Positions 25,412 through 34,138 of a stretch of DNA of 64,000 nucleotides are shown piece after piece; the first letter of the stretch is position 1; every line of letters begins with the position of its first letter. The stretch comes from an uncultured Opitutia bacterium (GTDB lineage Bacteria > Verrucomicrobiota > Verrucomicrobiia > Opitutales > Opitutaceae), in assembly GCA_903872505.1 (NCBI GenBank), contig CAIQKV010000056.1, forward strand, positions 1 through 64,000, given 5' to 3'. The position numbers were made by a program, and so were the translations under genes. The notes under the pieces are model-generated. The model had not been told where the DNA came from, ran no database searches, and was given only the letters and a program-made list of their open reading frames with translations.

Positions 25412-26215
25412 CTAGCGGCGGGTCCCCGCCACCAGGTCCGCCGTGACCGCCGCGAGCCGGGCCGTCATTTTCGCGGGGTTGCCGAGATTCTCGCGGATGC
25501 AATTGACCAGTGCACTGCCCACCACGACGCCGTCGGCCTGCGCCGCGACCTGCGCCACCTGGGCGCGGGTGGAAATGCCAAAACCCACCGCCACCGGGAG
25601 CGAGGTGTGGGCACGGATGCGCGCCACGGCCGCGGGCACGTTGGCCGCCGCGTCGGTGCGCACGCCCGTGACGCCCTCGCGTGAAACGTAGTAGATGAAG
25701 CCGGTCGCCGCCGCGGCGACGATCGGGATGCGGGCGTCGGGCGTGGTCGGGGCGACGATGAAAACCGTGTCGAGGCCGTGCTTCCGCGCCGCCGCGACGA
25801 CCTCCCCCGCCTCTTCCGGCGGCAGGTCGAGGGTGAGCATCCCGTCCACGCCGGCGTCCCGGGCGGCGTGCACGTAGGCCTCCACGCCGTTCGCGAACAC
25901 CAGGTTGTAGTAGGTGTAGAACACGAGCGGGGCCGCGGGAAACTCGGCGCGCAGGCGCCGCACCAGCTCCAACACGCGCGCGGCCGTCATGCCGCTTTCC
26001 AGCGCCCGCTGGGCCGCCAGTTGGTTGGTCAGCCCGTCGGCCAGCGGATCGGAAAACGGCACGCCGAGCTCGAGGATGTCCACGCCATTGCCGAGCAGCG
26101 TGCGGCCGATGGCGAGCGAGGTGTCGAAATCGGGATCACCCGCGCAGACGTAGCCGATGAAGGCGGCGCGGTTCTGGGCCCGGGCGCGGGCGAAGGCGGA
26201 GGCGAGGCGGGACAT
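25412..26215 (-). CDS. trpA: Tryptophan synthase alpha chain
   Basis: 267 residues, TIM barrel that cleaves indole-3-glycerol phosphate in the last step of tryptophan synthesis. The catalytic Glu49 (DILELGVPFSDP) and Asp60 (PLADG) are at the usual positions. FYTYYNLVF, GMLTLDLPPEE, FIYYVSREGVTG and VAVGFGIST follow in order. No trpB is visible on either side, so the gene lies apart from its partner. Start at ATG 26215 gives MSRLASAFARA. Confidence 0.96.
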   Translation of the reverse strand: MSRLASAFARARAQNRAAFIGYVCAGDPDFDTSLAIGRTLLGNGVDILELGVPFSDPLADGLTNQLAAQRALESGMTAARVLELVRRLRAEFPAAPLVFYTYYNLVFANGVEAYVHAARDAGVDGMLTLDLPPEEAGEVVAAARKHGLDTVFIVAPTTPDARIPIVAAAATGFIYYVSREGVTGVRTDAAANVPAAVARIRAHTSLPVAVGFGISTRAQVAQVAAQADGVVVGSALVNCIRENLGNPAKMTARLAAVTADLVAGTRR

Positions 26216-26273
26216 GCGAGGGGGCAAATCAACGGTTATCCCAAAACAGTGCAACGGTGGTTTTTGGCGGCCC

Positions 26274-27047
26274 TCACGCCAGGTCGAAATCCACCAGGAC
26301 CGGACGGTGGTCCGAGAGAAACGAGCGCAGGACCTCGCTGCGGACCATGCCGCAGGCGGGTGGCAGCAGCACGAAATCGAGCAGGCGGCTGGGCAGCGGC
26401 GAGGGAAAGGTGCGGCCTTTCAGGGGATGCAGGGAGTAATCCGCATAGTCCGAGAGGTGGCTGAGCAGCGCGGCGGTCGCGTCGGGCTTGGTCCCGGGAT
26501 TGTTGAAGTCCCCGCAGATGATCGGCGGCAGCTGCCAGTGCGGGTGGCGTTCGCGCTGCTTTTCGCGCAGCCAGGCCAGCAGGCGGCCGATCTGCCGGAT
26601 GCGGTGCTCGCGCGAGCCGAAATGGAGGTGCAGGTTCACGACCGGCACGAGCCGGCCCGCGACGTCGAACTCGGCGAAGAGAAAGCCCTTCTCCCCCAGG
26701 CGGCGCTGGCCGAACACGATCGTCTCGGTCGCCATGATCGGGTGGCGGGAGAGCAGCGCGTTGCCGTAGCAGAGGTTGAGCAGGCCGTGCCGGCGGGTGT
26801 TGATGCCGAAGACCGCATGGGGAAACCCGGCGTGCAGCCGCAAGTATTCGAGCTGGTCGAAATTCCCCGCCCAGCGCGAACGCTCGTCGATCTCCTGCAA
26901 CGCCACGATGTCCGGGTGCAGCCGCTCGATCAGCCGCGCGATCTTGCGGAGATTGGCCCGCATCCGGTTCACCGAGGTCAGGCCCTGGATAGGGTTGAGC
27001 CCCCGGGCATGCGCGATGTTGTAGGTAAGGAGACGCAACCGCAGCAT
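26274..27047 (-). CDS. Endonuclease/exonuclease/phosphatase (EEP) family protein
   Basis: 257 residues, no signal peptide. The EEP motifs are complete: LLTYNIAH at the start, DIVALQEIDER with the metal-binding Glu, YGNALLSRHP, VVNLHLHFGS, IICGDFNNPG with Asp-Asn, and the C-terminal SDHRPVLVDF with catalytic His. The family includes DNA repair nucleases, sphingomyelinases and inositol phosphatases; this short form with VNLHLHFGS is of the general hydrolase type and the substrate is unknown. Confidence 0.88.
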   Translation of the reverse strand: MLRLRLLTYNIAHARGLNPIQGLTSVNRMRANLRKIARLIERLHPDIVALQEIDERSRWAGNFDQLEYLRLHAGFPHAVFGINTRRHGLLNLCYGNALLSRHPIMATETIVFGQRRLGEKGFLFAEFDVAGRLVPVVNLHLHFGSREHRIRQIGRLLAWLREKQRERHPHWQLPPIICGDFNNPGTKPDATAALLSHLSDYADYSLHPLKGRTFPSPLPSRLLDFVLLPPACGMVRSEVLRSFLSDHRPVLVDFDLA

Positions 27048-27070
27048 TACCTTACGTTAACCAACAAACC

Positions 27071-27096
27071 CGCCCCGGTCGAGGCCCGGGCGCTGT
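27071..27096 (-). terminator. Possible terminator after tRNA-His
   Basis: Read on the minus strand, CGCCCGG and CCGGGGCG form a stem with one bulge, followed by GGTTTGTTGG. The T content is modest. Confidence 0.4.
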
Positions 27097-27101
27097 TAAA
27101 A

Positions 27102-27179
27102 TGGGGCGGCCAACGGGACTCGAACCCGCGACCCCAAGATTCACAATCTTGTGCTCTAACCAACTGAGCTATGACCGCC
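27102..27179 (-). tRNA. tRNA-His (anticodon GTG)
   Basis: Minus-strand cloverleaf with 5' G-1 and an acceptor stem GGCGGTCA pairing with TGGCCGCC, discriminator C73 opposite G-1, and an encoded CCA end (27102-27104). The anticodon stem is CAAGA/TCTTG with loop TTGTGAA, giving anticodon GTG. D-arm GCTC...GAGC and the T-arm with GGTTCGAGTCCC are normal. G-1 is encoded, as is usual in bacterial tRNA-His. Confidence 0.97.
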
Positions 27180-27325
27180 GTAAAGAGCCGGCGAACTTCG
27201 CGAGCCGGCCCGGCACTGTCAATCCCTTCTGCGCCCGGTGGCGACTGCCGGCGCCCGGTCACCGCCCCATCCCAGCCCGGCCCCCCGGCGACGGGCCGCG
27301 TGGCGACGGGGTCTTCGGCGCTCCC

Positions 27326-27913
27326 TTACCTTGGGGTCGGGGGGCGGAGGGGAAATTCGACGATGTAGCGGAGCCGCCGCAGGAATGCCGGGTCCAGGTT
27401 CGCTTTCGCGTTGGTCGTCAGGATCATCAGGTCGGGATGGGATTCGAGGCGCAGCAGGAGGTAGTTGGTCTCGGTATTCGCGAAGCGGTCGTGGCTGTCC
27501 GTGACCTCGGTCCGCCGGCCAAACAAGGCGTCGGCCTCGTCGAAAAACAGGATGGCCCCGGCCGCCTCGGCGGCGTCAAACAGCCGGTGGAGGTTTTTCT
27601 CGGTTTCGCCGATGTACTTGCTGACCACCGCCGCCAGATCGATCCGGTACAACGGCCTTCCCAGCGCGCCCGCGAGCATCTCGGCGGCCAGGGTTTTGCC
27701 CGTGGCGTCGCTACCCGCAAAGAGCACGCCCGTGCCTGCGCGGTCGGTGGCGGCGCCTTTCGTCCGGGCCACGATCTGCCGCAGCACCTTGGTTTGGATA
27801 ACCGGCAGCGCCAACTCCAACCCCGTGGTGTTTGGCCGGACAACCTGCACCAAGTCTCCGATGCCGGACGACTTGGGACGGGGCTTCACGCTGTTCCGGG
27901 CTTTTTTGGTCAT
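27326..27913 (-). CDS. Small stand-alone AAA+ ATPase
   Basis: 195 residues, essentially a single AAA+ core. Walker A is FAGSDATGKTLAAEML, then YRIDLAAVVSKYIGETEKNL, Walker B AILFFDEADALFGRRTEV, sensor 1 LTTNAKANLD and an RR finger in FLRRLRYIVEF; it ends right after, with no lid domain. The SKYIGETEKN and RTEVTDSHDRFAN blocks resemble the AAA ATPases that accompany extracellular contractile injection systems, but no tail, sheath or baseplate gene is visible. Start ATG 27913 gives MTKKARNSVKP. It may be a remnant or serve a distant system. Confidence 0.85.
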   Translation of the reverse strand: MTKKARNSVKPRPKSSGIGDLVQVVRPNTTGLELALPVIQTKVLRQIVARTKGAATDRAGTGVLFAGSDATGKTLAAEMLAGALGRPLYRIDLAAVVSKYIGETEKNLHRLFDAAEAAGAILFFDEADALFGRRTEVTDSHDRFANTETNYLLLRLESHPDLMILTTNAKANLDPAFLRRLRYIVEFPLRPPTPR

Positions 27914-28020
27914 GCGAATTCGCCGTTTCCTGCGGCCAACGATTGAGCCGGCCGCTTCCCGCCGGCAAGCATTTCGCAAAAAATGCGGGGTAAAGCGCCG
28001 GGGGCATGCGATAGTGCGGC

Positions 28021-28287
28021 ATGAAGAACCACCTCGGTCAGGAATCGGTGTCATTGCCGGCTCGTTCCACGGTGGAACGGCCCAATGTGACGGACCAGCC
28101 CGCCCCGGCGCCGCAACTCGGTCCCTCACTGTTCCATTACCCCCACCCCGATGTCCATGAGCACGACAAGCGCGGGCACATTGCCACGGGCGAAATGCTG
28201 CAGCGGATCCGGGCCCGGCAGATGGAGCCCCGCACGGCCGTTGACTGCCATGTCCGGACCCGCCGCCGCTCCCGGATGGACGGGTAG
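28021..28287 (+). CDS. Small hypothetical protein
   Basis: 88 codons from ATG 28021, divergent from the AAA+ gene. The product is polar and Pro/His/Arg-rich, with PHPDVHEHDKRGHIATGEMLQRIRARQ as its most structured part. There is no signal peptide or known motif. It is kept because the 435-bp space between the flanking genes would otherwise be empty and the codon usage is plausible; it could also be chance. Confidence 0.35.
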   Translation: MKNHLGQESVSLPARSTVERPNVTDQPAPAPQLGPSLFHYPHPDVHEHDKRGHIATGEMLQRIRARQMEPRTAVDCHVRTRRRSRMDG

Positions 28288-28348
28288 CCAACTGCGGCAA
28301 CCGTGGAAGCCGGACCGTCGGGACGAGCTTTCGTCCTGAACAGCCGGC

Positions 28349-29467
28349 TCACAGCCCCATCCGCGCCCAGCCTTTCTGCTGCGGGTCGCGCGGCGGCAGG
28401 CCGAGGATCTCGCGGCCGAGGTCGACGTAGTACCGGTAGTTCGCGAGCGGCGTGCCGTTGGGAATCTGGTGGTCGAGTCCGAACACGCAGCCGCCCTCGC
28501 GCATCAGGGGCTGCAGCTTGTATTCGAGCTCGCGGCGGATCGCCGCCTGGTCCTGGCGAAGGACGTGCTTGTCGATGCCGCCGAGCATCTGGAGTTTTCT
28601 CCCGTACTGCTTCCGCGCCGTCACGATGTCCATGCCCGCGGCCGGCTCCATCGGGTAGAGGCAGGTGATGCCGCAGTCGAGGAGCGCCGGGATCACGGAG
28701 TCGATGTTCCCGTCCGTGTCCATCTGGAAAATCCTCGCGCCGCGCTCCGCCAGCGGCTCCCAAATCGCGCGATAGTAGGGCCGGAAGTGCTCCGAGATCT
28801 GCCGCGGACCCACCAGCGGGCCCGACTTGCCCGCAAAGTCCTCGTGCACCGAGAGCTGGTCGATCTGCACCACCGCGGCGATTGGCTCGAGCACGCGCCG
28901 CGTCGTGTCCAGCAGCGTCGCCATGATGTCCGCCATCAGCTCGGGCTGCTCGTAGTAAGCGAGGCACGCGATCTCCTCCCCCATCAGGTCGCGGGGCATG
29001 TCGAACGCCCCGGGCATGTACGCCCGGACCAGCGCGCCGTTCGCGTAGGCGCGCTGCGCCGCCGCCACCTCGTCCCAGTTGATCCGGTCCGGGGAGAATT
29101 CGTAGAACGGCTTCACCCGCAGCCAGTCGTCCATCGTCCGGACCGGGAAATCCATCGGCAGCGCGTGCGTCGCCGTCTTCTTCAGCAGCATCAGCGTCCG
29201 GCCGAGAAAATCCCGCTGCACCAGCTTTTCGTCGGTTTCCTCCAGCGTCACGGGGGCCGCGCCCCGGGGCAGCGGGTGCCCGCCGAAGTCCACGATGTCC
29301 GCGTAGTCCCAGTCCCATGCCGTCAGGTTGATCTCGTCCGCGGTGGCCCCCTGCGCCCGCCACTCGTCCTCCAGCCCGATCAACGGGCCGAACAGCTCGA
29401 CGAACATCGGCCGCGGGGCGGGCCCGAAGGTCATGAGGTCGAGGTATTGCTGGCGGTGGAAACGCAT
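28349..29467 (-). CDS. Uroporphyrinogen-decarboxylase-like protein
   Basis: 372 residues with a URO-D/cobalamin-methyltransferase-type TIM barrel. Visible parts: MFVELFGPLIGLEDEW near the N-terminus, a mid barrel with MPGAFDMPRDLMGEE, the VVQIDQLSVHEDFAGKSGPL strand, the MDTDGNIDSVIPALLDCG block, YPMEPAAGMDIVTARKQYG and LGGIDKHVL, and the C-terminal GLDHQIPNGTPLANYRYYV. This subfamily is expanded in Verrucomicrobia and Planctomycetes, often as methyltransferase-like enzymes. It is not a haem-pathway HemE by sequence. The substrate is unknown. Confidence 0.82.
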   Translation of the reverse strand: MRFHRQQYLDLMTFGPAPRPMFVELFGPLIGLEDEWRAQGATADEINLTAWDWDYADIVDFGGHPLPRGAAPVTLEETDEKLVQRDFLGRTLMLLKKTATHALPMDFPVRTMDDWLRVKPFYEFSPDRINWDEVAAAQRAYANGALVRAYMPGAFDMPRDLMGEEIACLAYYEQPELMADIMATLLDTTRRVLEPIAAVVQIDQLSVHEDFAGKSGPLVGPRQISEHFRPYYRAIWEPLAERGARIFQMDTDGNIDSVIPALLDCGITCLYPMEPAAGMDIVTARKQYGRKLQMLGGIDKHVLRQDQAAIRRELEYKLQPLMREGGCVFGLDHQIPNGTPLANYRYYVDLGREILGLPPRDPQQKGWARMGL

Positions 29468-29571
29468 GGGAGGAGGGACGAAGTTCGCTTGTCACCCCCG
29501 CCCGCCGGGGCTTCATGGGTGACGGCTCCGCAAAATCGAAACCCGTTGGCGCCCCAATTGAAAGACACGAT

Positions 29572-30363
29572 ATGCTGTTTTGGCTGAAAAAGACCATTGG
29601 TTACTGGCTGATGCCGTTCCCGTTCTGCCTCGCGCTGATGGTGGCGGGCCTGCTCCTGCTGCGCTCCACCCGGTACCCCCGGGCCGGCCGCCGCCTGCTC
29701 GTGACCGGGGTCCTGCTCCTGCTGGTCCTGAGCAACCGGCAGGTCGGCCAAGCCCTGCTCCGGCCGCTGGAGCGCCAGTATGCGGCCATCCCCGAACTGG
29801 CGCCCGGGGCGCCCTTGCCGGAGCCGCTCGCGGCCTGCCGCACGATTGTCATCCTCGGCGGCGGCCACGCGGACCGCGCGGGTTTTTCGGCGACCAACCA
29901 GCTCAGCTCCTCCGCCCTGGCGCGGCTCACCGAGGGCGTGCGGCTGGCCCGCCGGTTGCCCGAGGCCACCCTGATCGTCTCCGGGCCGGCTGCCGGCAAT
30001 GGCGCGACCCATGCCTCGGTCCTCGCGCAGGCCGCGGTTTCCCTGGGCCTCGACCCCCGCCGGATCGTCCAGATCGACACCGCGCGCGACACCGACGACG
30101 AGGCGCAGGAGTTGCGGCGGCGGATCGGTCCCGGCGTGCCCTTTGCCCTGGTGACCTCGGCCTGGCACATGCCGCGGGCGGTGGCACTGATGCGGCGGGC
30201 GGGGCTCGCCCCCCTGCCCTGCCCGGCGGGTTTCCTCTCGCGCGACGGCACCGAAACCCATGCCGGCGACTGGCTGTGCGACCTTTCCGGCCTCGAGCAA
30301 AGCACGTGGGCCATCTACGAGCGCCTGGGCGCCGCGTGGGCCCGCCTGCAGGGCAAGCTCTAG
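29572..30363 (+). CDS. YdcF/ElyC-family (DUF218) membrane protein
   Basis: 263 residues from ATG 29572 (MLFWLKKTIGYW). Two N-terminal membrane helices are followed by the DUF218 domain: TIVILGGGHADR, LARLTEGVRLARRLPEATLIVSG, IDTARDTDDEAQEL and VTSAWHMPRAVALMRRAG. The close relative ElyC (SanA/YdcF group) affects peptidoglycan precursor lipid metabolism in the envelope. It is 62 bp upstream of the DUF47 gene; membership of the phosphate set is not implied by its sequence. Confidence 0.88.
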   Translation: MLFWLKKTIGYWLMPFPFCLALMVAGLLLLRSTRYPRAGRRLLVTGVLLLLVLSNRQVGQALLRPLERQYAAIPELAPGAPLPEPLAACRTIVILGGGHADRAGFSATNQLSSSALARLTEGVRLARRLPEATLIVSGPAAGNGATHASVLAQAAVSLGLDPRRIVQIDTARDTDDEAQELRRRIGPGVPFALVTSAWHMPRAVALMRRAGLAPLPCPAGFLSRDGTETHAGDWLCDLSGLEQSTWAIYERLGAAWARLQGKL

Positions 30364-30425
30364 CCGCCCGGACTTCCGCCCGGTTTTTGCCTCGCAAACT
30401 CCGCCTCCCCCGTTACCCAAAACCC

Positions 30426-31067
30426 ATGATCTCGTGGCTCAAAAAAATCTTCGGCAAGGAGGACAAGTTCTTCGACCTCCTCGAGGCCGGCGCCCAAGAG
30501 GCCAAGACCAGCGTCAACCTGCTCGCCAGCTACCTGCACACGCTGAGCGCGGGCGGCCCCCCCGCGAACCTCGACGATTTCGTGCAGTCCCGCCGCAAGG
30601 AGAAGCGGATCCGGTACGAGATGACCGAGCAGCTGAGCCGCACCTTTGTCACGCCGCTCGAGCGGGAGGACATCGAGGCCCTCTCCTTCGCCCTCTACCG
30701 CATCCCGAAGTCCGTCGAGAAGATCGTCGAGCGCCTCTCCATCTATCCCGGCCGCGTGCCGCACGCCGCCTTCCAGCGCCAGGCCGAGCTGCTCAACCTC
30801 GCGGCCGACGCCGTCATGTTCATGGTGAAGGAGCTGCGCGGCGGCACCAACATCGAGCGGATCCGCGAGTCCAACGACCGCCTGCAGTATGCCGAGGGCG
30901 AAGCCGACAAGGTCATGCTCACCCTGCTCAAGGACCTCTACCACGGCCCGTACGACGCCAAGGAGCTGGTCATCCTCCAGGAGATCTACGAACTGGTGGA
31001 GCAGGCCGTGGACCGCTGCCGCAACGCCGGCAACATCGTCGTCCAGATCGTGCTGAAGCACTCCTGA
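30426..31067 (+). CDS. DUF47/PhoU-like protein, partner of Pit transporter
   Basis: 213 residues, all helical, from ATG 30426. The DUF47 start FFDLLEAGAQEAKTSVNLL and the later PLEREDIEALSFALYRIPKSVEKI are typical. These proteins are distant PhoU homologues that almost always precede a Pit-type phosphate transporter gene, as here (16-bp gap), and are thought to adjust Pit activity. Confidence 0.93.
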   Translation: MISWLKKIFGKEDKFFDLLEAGAQEAKTSVNLLASYLHTLSAGGPPANLDDFVQSRRKEKRIRYEMTEQLSRTFVTPLEREDIEALSFALYRIPKSVEKIVERLSIYPGRVPHAAFQRQAELLNLAADAVMFMVKELRGGTNIERIRESNDRLQYAEGEADKVMLTLLKDLYHGPYDAKELVILQEIYELVEQAVDRCRNAGNIVVQIVLKHS

Positions 31068-31083
31068 GCCGGGCGCCTCCGCC

Positions 31084-32148
31084 ATGACGCTCTTCCTGCT
31101 CGTTCTGCTGGCCGCGCTCGTTTTCGAGTACATCAACGGCTTTCACGACACGGCCAACGCCATCGCGACGGTCGTCTCGACCAAGGTGCTGCGGCCCCGC
31201 TGGGCGATCACCTGGGCCGCCGGGTTCAACCTGCTCGGCGCACTGACGGGCACGGCCGTCGCCACCACCATCGGCAAGGGCCTCGTCGACACCCAGTTCG
31301 TCACCATGGCCACGGTGATGGGCGCGCTGCTCAGCGCGATCATCTGGGGCCTGATCACCTGGTGGCTCGGGCTGCCCTCCAGCTCAAGCCATGCGCTCGT
31401 CGGCGGCCTGTGCGGCGCCGCGCTGGGCACCGCGCACGGCAACTGGGGCGTGCTGCACTGGTCGGTCACCAACGCCCAGGGCGCCCATTCCGGGCTCTGG
31501 CCGAAAATTGTGATGCCCATGATTCTCTCGCCGACGCTGGGCTTCTTCGGGGGCGCAATCCTGATGGCCATCCTGACTTTGCTCCTGCGCAAGGTCACAC
31601 CCCGGATCGTCAACCTCGTCTTCGGCAAGGCCCAGCTCATCAGCGCGGGCTTCATGGGCTTCAGCCACGGCTCGAACGACGCGCAGAAGACCATGGGCAT
31701 CATCGCGCTCGCCCTCTTCACCGGCACCACCCAGGGCGCCTTCAAGGACCTGCCGGCGTGGGCGGGTTTCCTGCGGACGCCCGAATTCACCATCCCCTAT
31801 TGGGTGATGATCACCTGCGCCCTCACCATGGCCGCCGGCACCGCCGCGGGCGGCTGGCGGATCATCCGCACGATGGGCCACAAGATGGTCAAGATGCAGC
31901 CGGTGCACGGCTTCGCCGCGGAGACGACCGCCGCGCTCATCATTCACGGCGCCTCCACCTACGGCGTGCCCGTCTCGACAACGCACGTCATCGCCACCTC
32001 GATCATGGGCGTGGGGGCGATGAAGCGGTTCAGCCTGGTGAAGTGGGGCCTCGTCGGCCGCATCGTGTGGGCGTGGGTCCTCACCCTCCCGCTCACCGGC
32101 CTGCTGGGCTACGGTCTCGTGGAGCTCCTGCGCGCCTGCGGCGTGTGA
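31084..32148 (+). CDS. pit: Low-affinity inorganic phosphate transporter (PitA type)
   Basis: 354 residues with about ten membrane helices in two inverted repeats. The PiT signatures are FEYINGFHDTANAIATVVSTK near the N-terminus and FSHGSNDAQKTMGIIALAL in the second half; VPVSTTHVIATSIMGVG is also typical. It imports metal-phosphate using the proton gradient. Its operon converges on the high-affinity Pst operon. Confidence 0.95.
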   Translation: MTLFLLVLLAALVFEYINGFHDTANAIATVVSTKVLRPRWAITWAAGFNLLGALTGTAVATTIGKGLVDTQFVTMATVMGALLSAIIWGLITWWLGLPSSSSHALVGGLCGAALGTAHGNWGVLHWSVTNAQGAHSGLWPKIVMPMILSPTLGFFGGAILMAILTLLLRKVTPRIVNLVFGKAQLISAGFMGFSHGSNDAQKTMGIIALALFTGTTQGAFKDLPAWAGFLRTPEFTIPYWVMITCALTMAAGTAAGGWRIIRTMGHKMVKMQPVHGFAAETTAALIIHGASTYGVPVSTTHVIATSIMGVGAMKRFSLVKWGLVGRIVWAWVLTLPLTGLLGYGLVELLRACGV

Positions 32149-32151
32149 CCT

Positions 32152-32173
32152 TGGAGCCGCGGCGCCCTCGCCG
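32152..32173. repeat. Second copy of the GGAGCCGCGGCGCCCTCGCCG repeat
   Basis: 22 nt identical to 22473-22494. It starts 3 bp after the pit stop, in the gap between convergent pit and phoR. The downstream arm is degenerate (CGCCGCGG). Confidence 0.75.
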
Positions 32174-32250
32174 TGTTCAGGGATTGCCGCCGCGGATCCA
32201 ATCCTGCGCCTGGAGGATAATGCATACCACCCCCGGGTCTGTCCTCCGCC

Positions 32251-33435
32251 TCAGGCGGCCGGCAGCGTGAAGTAGAACGCCGCGCCCTGTCCCAGCTCGC
32301 TTTCCACGCGGACTTCGCCGCCGTGGGCCTGGACGGCGTGCTTCACGATGGCGAGGCCGAGGCCGGTGCCGCCCTGCTCACGGGACCGGGCCTTGTCCAC
32401 GCGGTAGAACCGCTCGAACACCCGGGCCAGCGCCTCGGGCGGAATGCCGGGGCCGTCGTCGCGCACGCAGACCTCGAGCCAGCCGCCGGCCTTCGCCCCG
32501 GCGCTCACGGTCAGGCTGCCGCCCGGGCGGCCATACTTGATGCCATTGTCCACGAGGTTGGAGAGCACCTGCCGCAGCCGGTCCGAATCAACCTTCGCCG
32601 TCAGCCCGTCGGGAATGGCGTTTTCCAGCCGGACCTCGCGGGCCTGGGCGCGTTTCGCGAGGTCGTCGAAGACCTCCTGCACGGCGGCGCGCACCGGCGC
32701 GGGTTGCGGATGCAGGACCAGCCGGCCCGAATCCAGCTGCGCGAGCAGCAGCAGGTCATCGATCAGCAGCGTGAGCCGGTCGGCGTGGCGGTCGATGATC
32801 GCGAGCAGCCGGTCCAGCGCGGCGGGATCGGACTTGGTGCCGTCGAGCAGCGTCTCGGCCGCGCTCTTGATCAACGAGAGCGGCGTGCGCAGCTCGTGGC
32901 TGACGTTGGCGACAAATTCCTGCCGGGCGCCCTCGAGTTCCCGCAGCCGCGTCAGGTCGTGAAACACCAGCATCGCGCCGGTACCGGTGCCGGCGGCGTC
33001 GTGCAGGCCGATCGCGTTGACCTGGAGTACGCATGGCTGCAATCCCTCGAGCCGCAGCTCGTGGTCAAGAATGGCCGCCTCCGCGCCAAGCCGGGTCACC
33101 AGCGCCGCGACCTCGTGGTGGCGGACCGCCTCGAGCAGCGTGCAGCCCACCATCTGACGGGAAAATCCGAACAGCGTCTCGGCGGCACGGTTGGACAGGG
33201 CAATGCGCCCGCGCGTATCCAGCACGATGAGGCCGTCAACCATGCTGTCCAGCAGCGTCTCGAGCCGGCGCTGGTGGCCAGCGAGTTCCTCGTTGTGCCT
33301 GACCTTCAGTGCCGCGAGCGCGGTGGCGTGGGCCGACGACTCCGCGGTGCGCAGGCGGCGGACGCGCCACCAGGCAACGAGGGCGGCGAGGGCGGCAACG
33401 GCGGCAACGGCGAGGAGGAGGGTCACGGCAGGCAA
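32251..33435 (-). CDS. phoR: Phosphate regulon sensor histidine kinase PhoR
   Basis: About 394 residues. One N-terminal membrane helix, a PAS domain (LLDSMVDGLIVLDTRGRIALSNRAAETLFGF), HisKA with phospho-His in NVSHELRTPLSLIKSAAETLLDG, and the ATPase domain with N box LVDNGIKYG, DDGPGIPPE, RVFERFYRVDKARS and GGTGLGLAIVKH. The start is uncertain: TTG at 33435 is the best placed after the phoB stop; GTG at 33426 is an alternative, and there is no ATG before the helix. It is the last gene of the Pst operon. Confidence 0.93.
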   Translation of the reverse strand: MPAVTLLLAVAAVAALAALVAWWRVRRLRTAESSAHATALAALKVRHNEELAGHQRRLETLLDSMVDGLIVLDTRGRIALSNRAAETLFGFSRQMVGCTLLEAVRHHEVAALVTRLGAEAAILDHELRLEGLQPCVLQVNAIGLHDAAGTGTGAMLVFHDLTRLRELEGARQEFVANVSHELRTPLSLIKSAAETLLDGTKSDPAALDRLLAIIDRHADRLTLLIDDLLLLAQLDSGRLVLHPQPAPVRAAVQEVFDDLAKRAQAREVRLENAIPDGLTAKVDSDRLRQVLSNLVDNGIKYGRPGGSLTVSAGAKAGGWLEVCVRDDGPGIPPEALARVFERFYRVDKARSREQGGTGLGLAIVKHAVQAHGGEVRVESELGQGAAFYFTLPAA

Positions 33436-33451
33436 TGAGAACGCCTGCCGC

Positions 33452-34138
33452 TCACGAGTCAGCCTTGAAACGATAACCGACGCCCCGGATCGTCTCGAGG
33501 TAGCCCGCCGCCGCACCGATCTTCTCGCGCAACCGGCGCATGTGGGTGTCGACCGTGCGGGTGTCGATGGCCGCCTCGTAGCCCCAGACGTCCTGCAGGA
33601 GTCGTTCCCGCGACTGCACCCGGCCGCGGCGCCGGGCCAGCAGGGCGAGCAGGTTGAACTCCGTGGCGGTGAGCGTCACGGCCTTGCCGCCAACGCGCGC
33701 CGCATGGCGCGGGATGTCGATCTCGAGCACGCCGAGCTGAAGCTGGTCGCCGGGCTCATCGGCGGCCTTGATCCGCTTGAGCAGCTTGCGGATGCGCAGC
33801 ACCAGCTCGCGCGGGCTGTAGGGCTTGGTGACGTAATCGTCGGCCCCGAGTTCGAGGCCGACCACGCGGTCCATTTCGGCGGCCTTGGCGGTCAGCATGA
33901 GGACGGGGATGCCCGCCGTGGCCGGATCGCGCCGCATGAGCTTGCAGACCTCGAGACCGTCGAGCTCGGGCAGCATCAGGTCGAGCACGACGAGGTCGGG
34001 CCGCTCGGCGCGCACGGCGGCGAGCGCCTTCAGCCCGTCGGTGGCGAAAATCGGCGCGAATCCGGCCTCGCGCAGCTTGAACCCGAGCACCTCGAGTGCG
34101 TCGAGTTCGTCGTCGACCACCAGGATCTTAGGTTTCAT
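33452..34138 (-). CDS. phoB: Phosphate regulon response regulator PhoB
   Basis: 228 residues: receiver domain with VVDDE, phospho-Asp in VVLDLMLPELDG, Thr in MLTAKA and Lys in VTKPYSPREL, then an OmpR-type winged helix with LTATEFNLLALLARRRGRVQSR and RTVDTHMRRLREKIG. It follows phoU with an 11-bp overlap (start at 34138) and precedes phoR, so kinase and regulator are made with the transporter. It probably activates this operon. Confidence 0.95.
   Translation of the reverse strand: MKPKILVVDDELDALEVLGFKLREAGFAPIFATDGLKALAAVRAERPDLVVLDLMLPELDGLEVCKLMRRDPATAGIPVLMLTAKAAEMDRVVGLELGADDYVTKPYSPRELVLRIRKLLKRIKAADEPGDQLQLGVLEIDIPRHAARVGGKAVTLTATEFNLLALLARRRGRVQSRERLLQDVWGYEAAIDTRTVDTHMRRLREKIGAAAGYLETIRGVGYRFKADS

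Noticed and set aside
28349-29467. Annotation as HemE (uroporphyrinogen decarboxylase)
   Set aside because: The haem-pathway signature at the N-terminus is missing; the sequence fits the broader URO-D-like group.
32206-32250. GGAGGA...TCCTCC inverted repeat between pit and phoR
   Set aside because: Only 6-bp arms with a 24-nt loop and no T-run; too weak to call.
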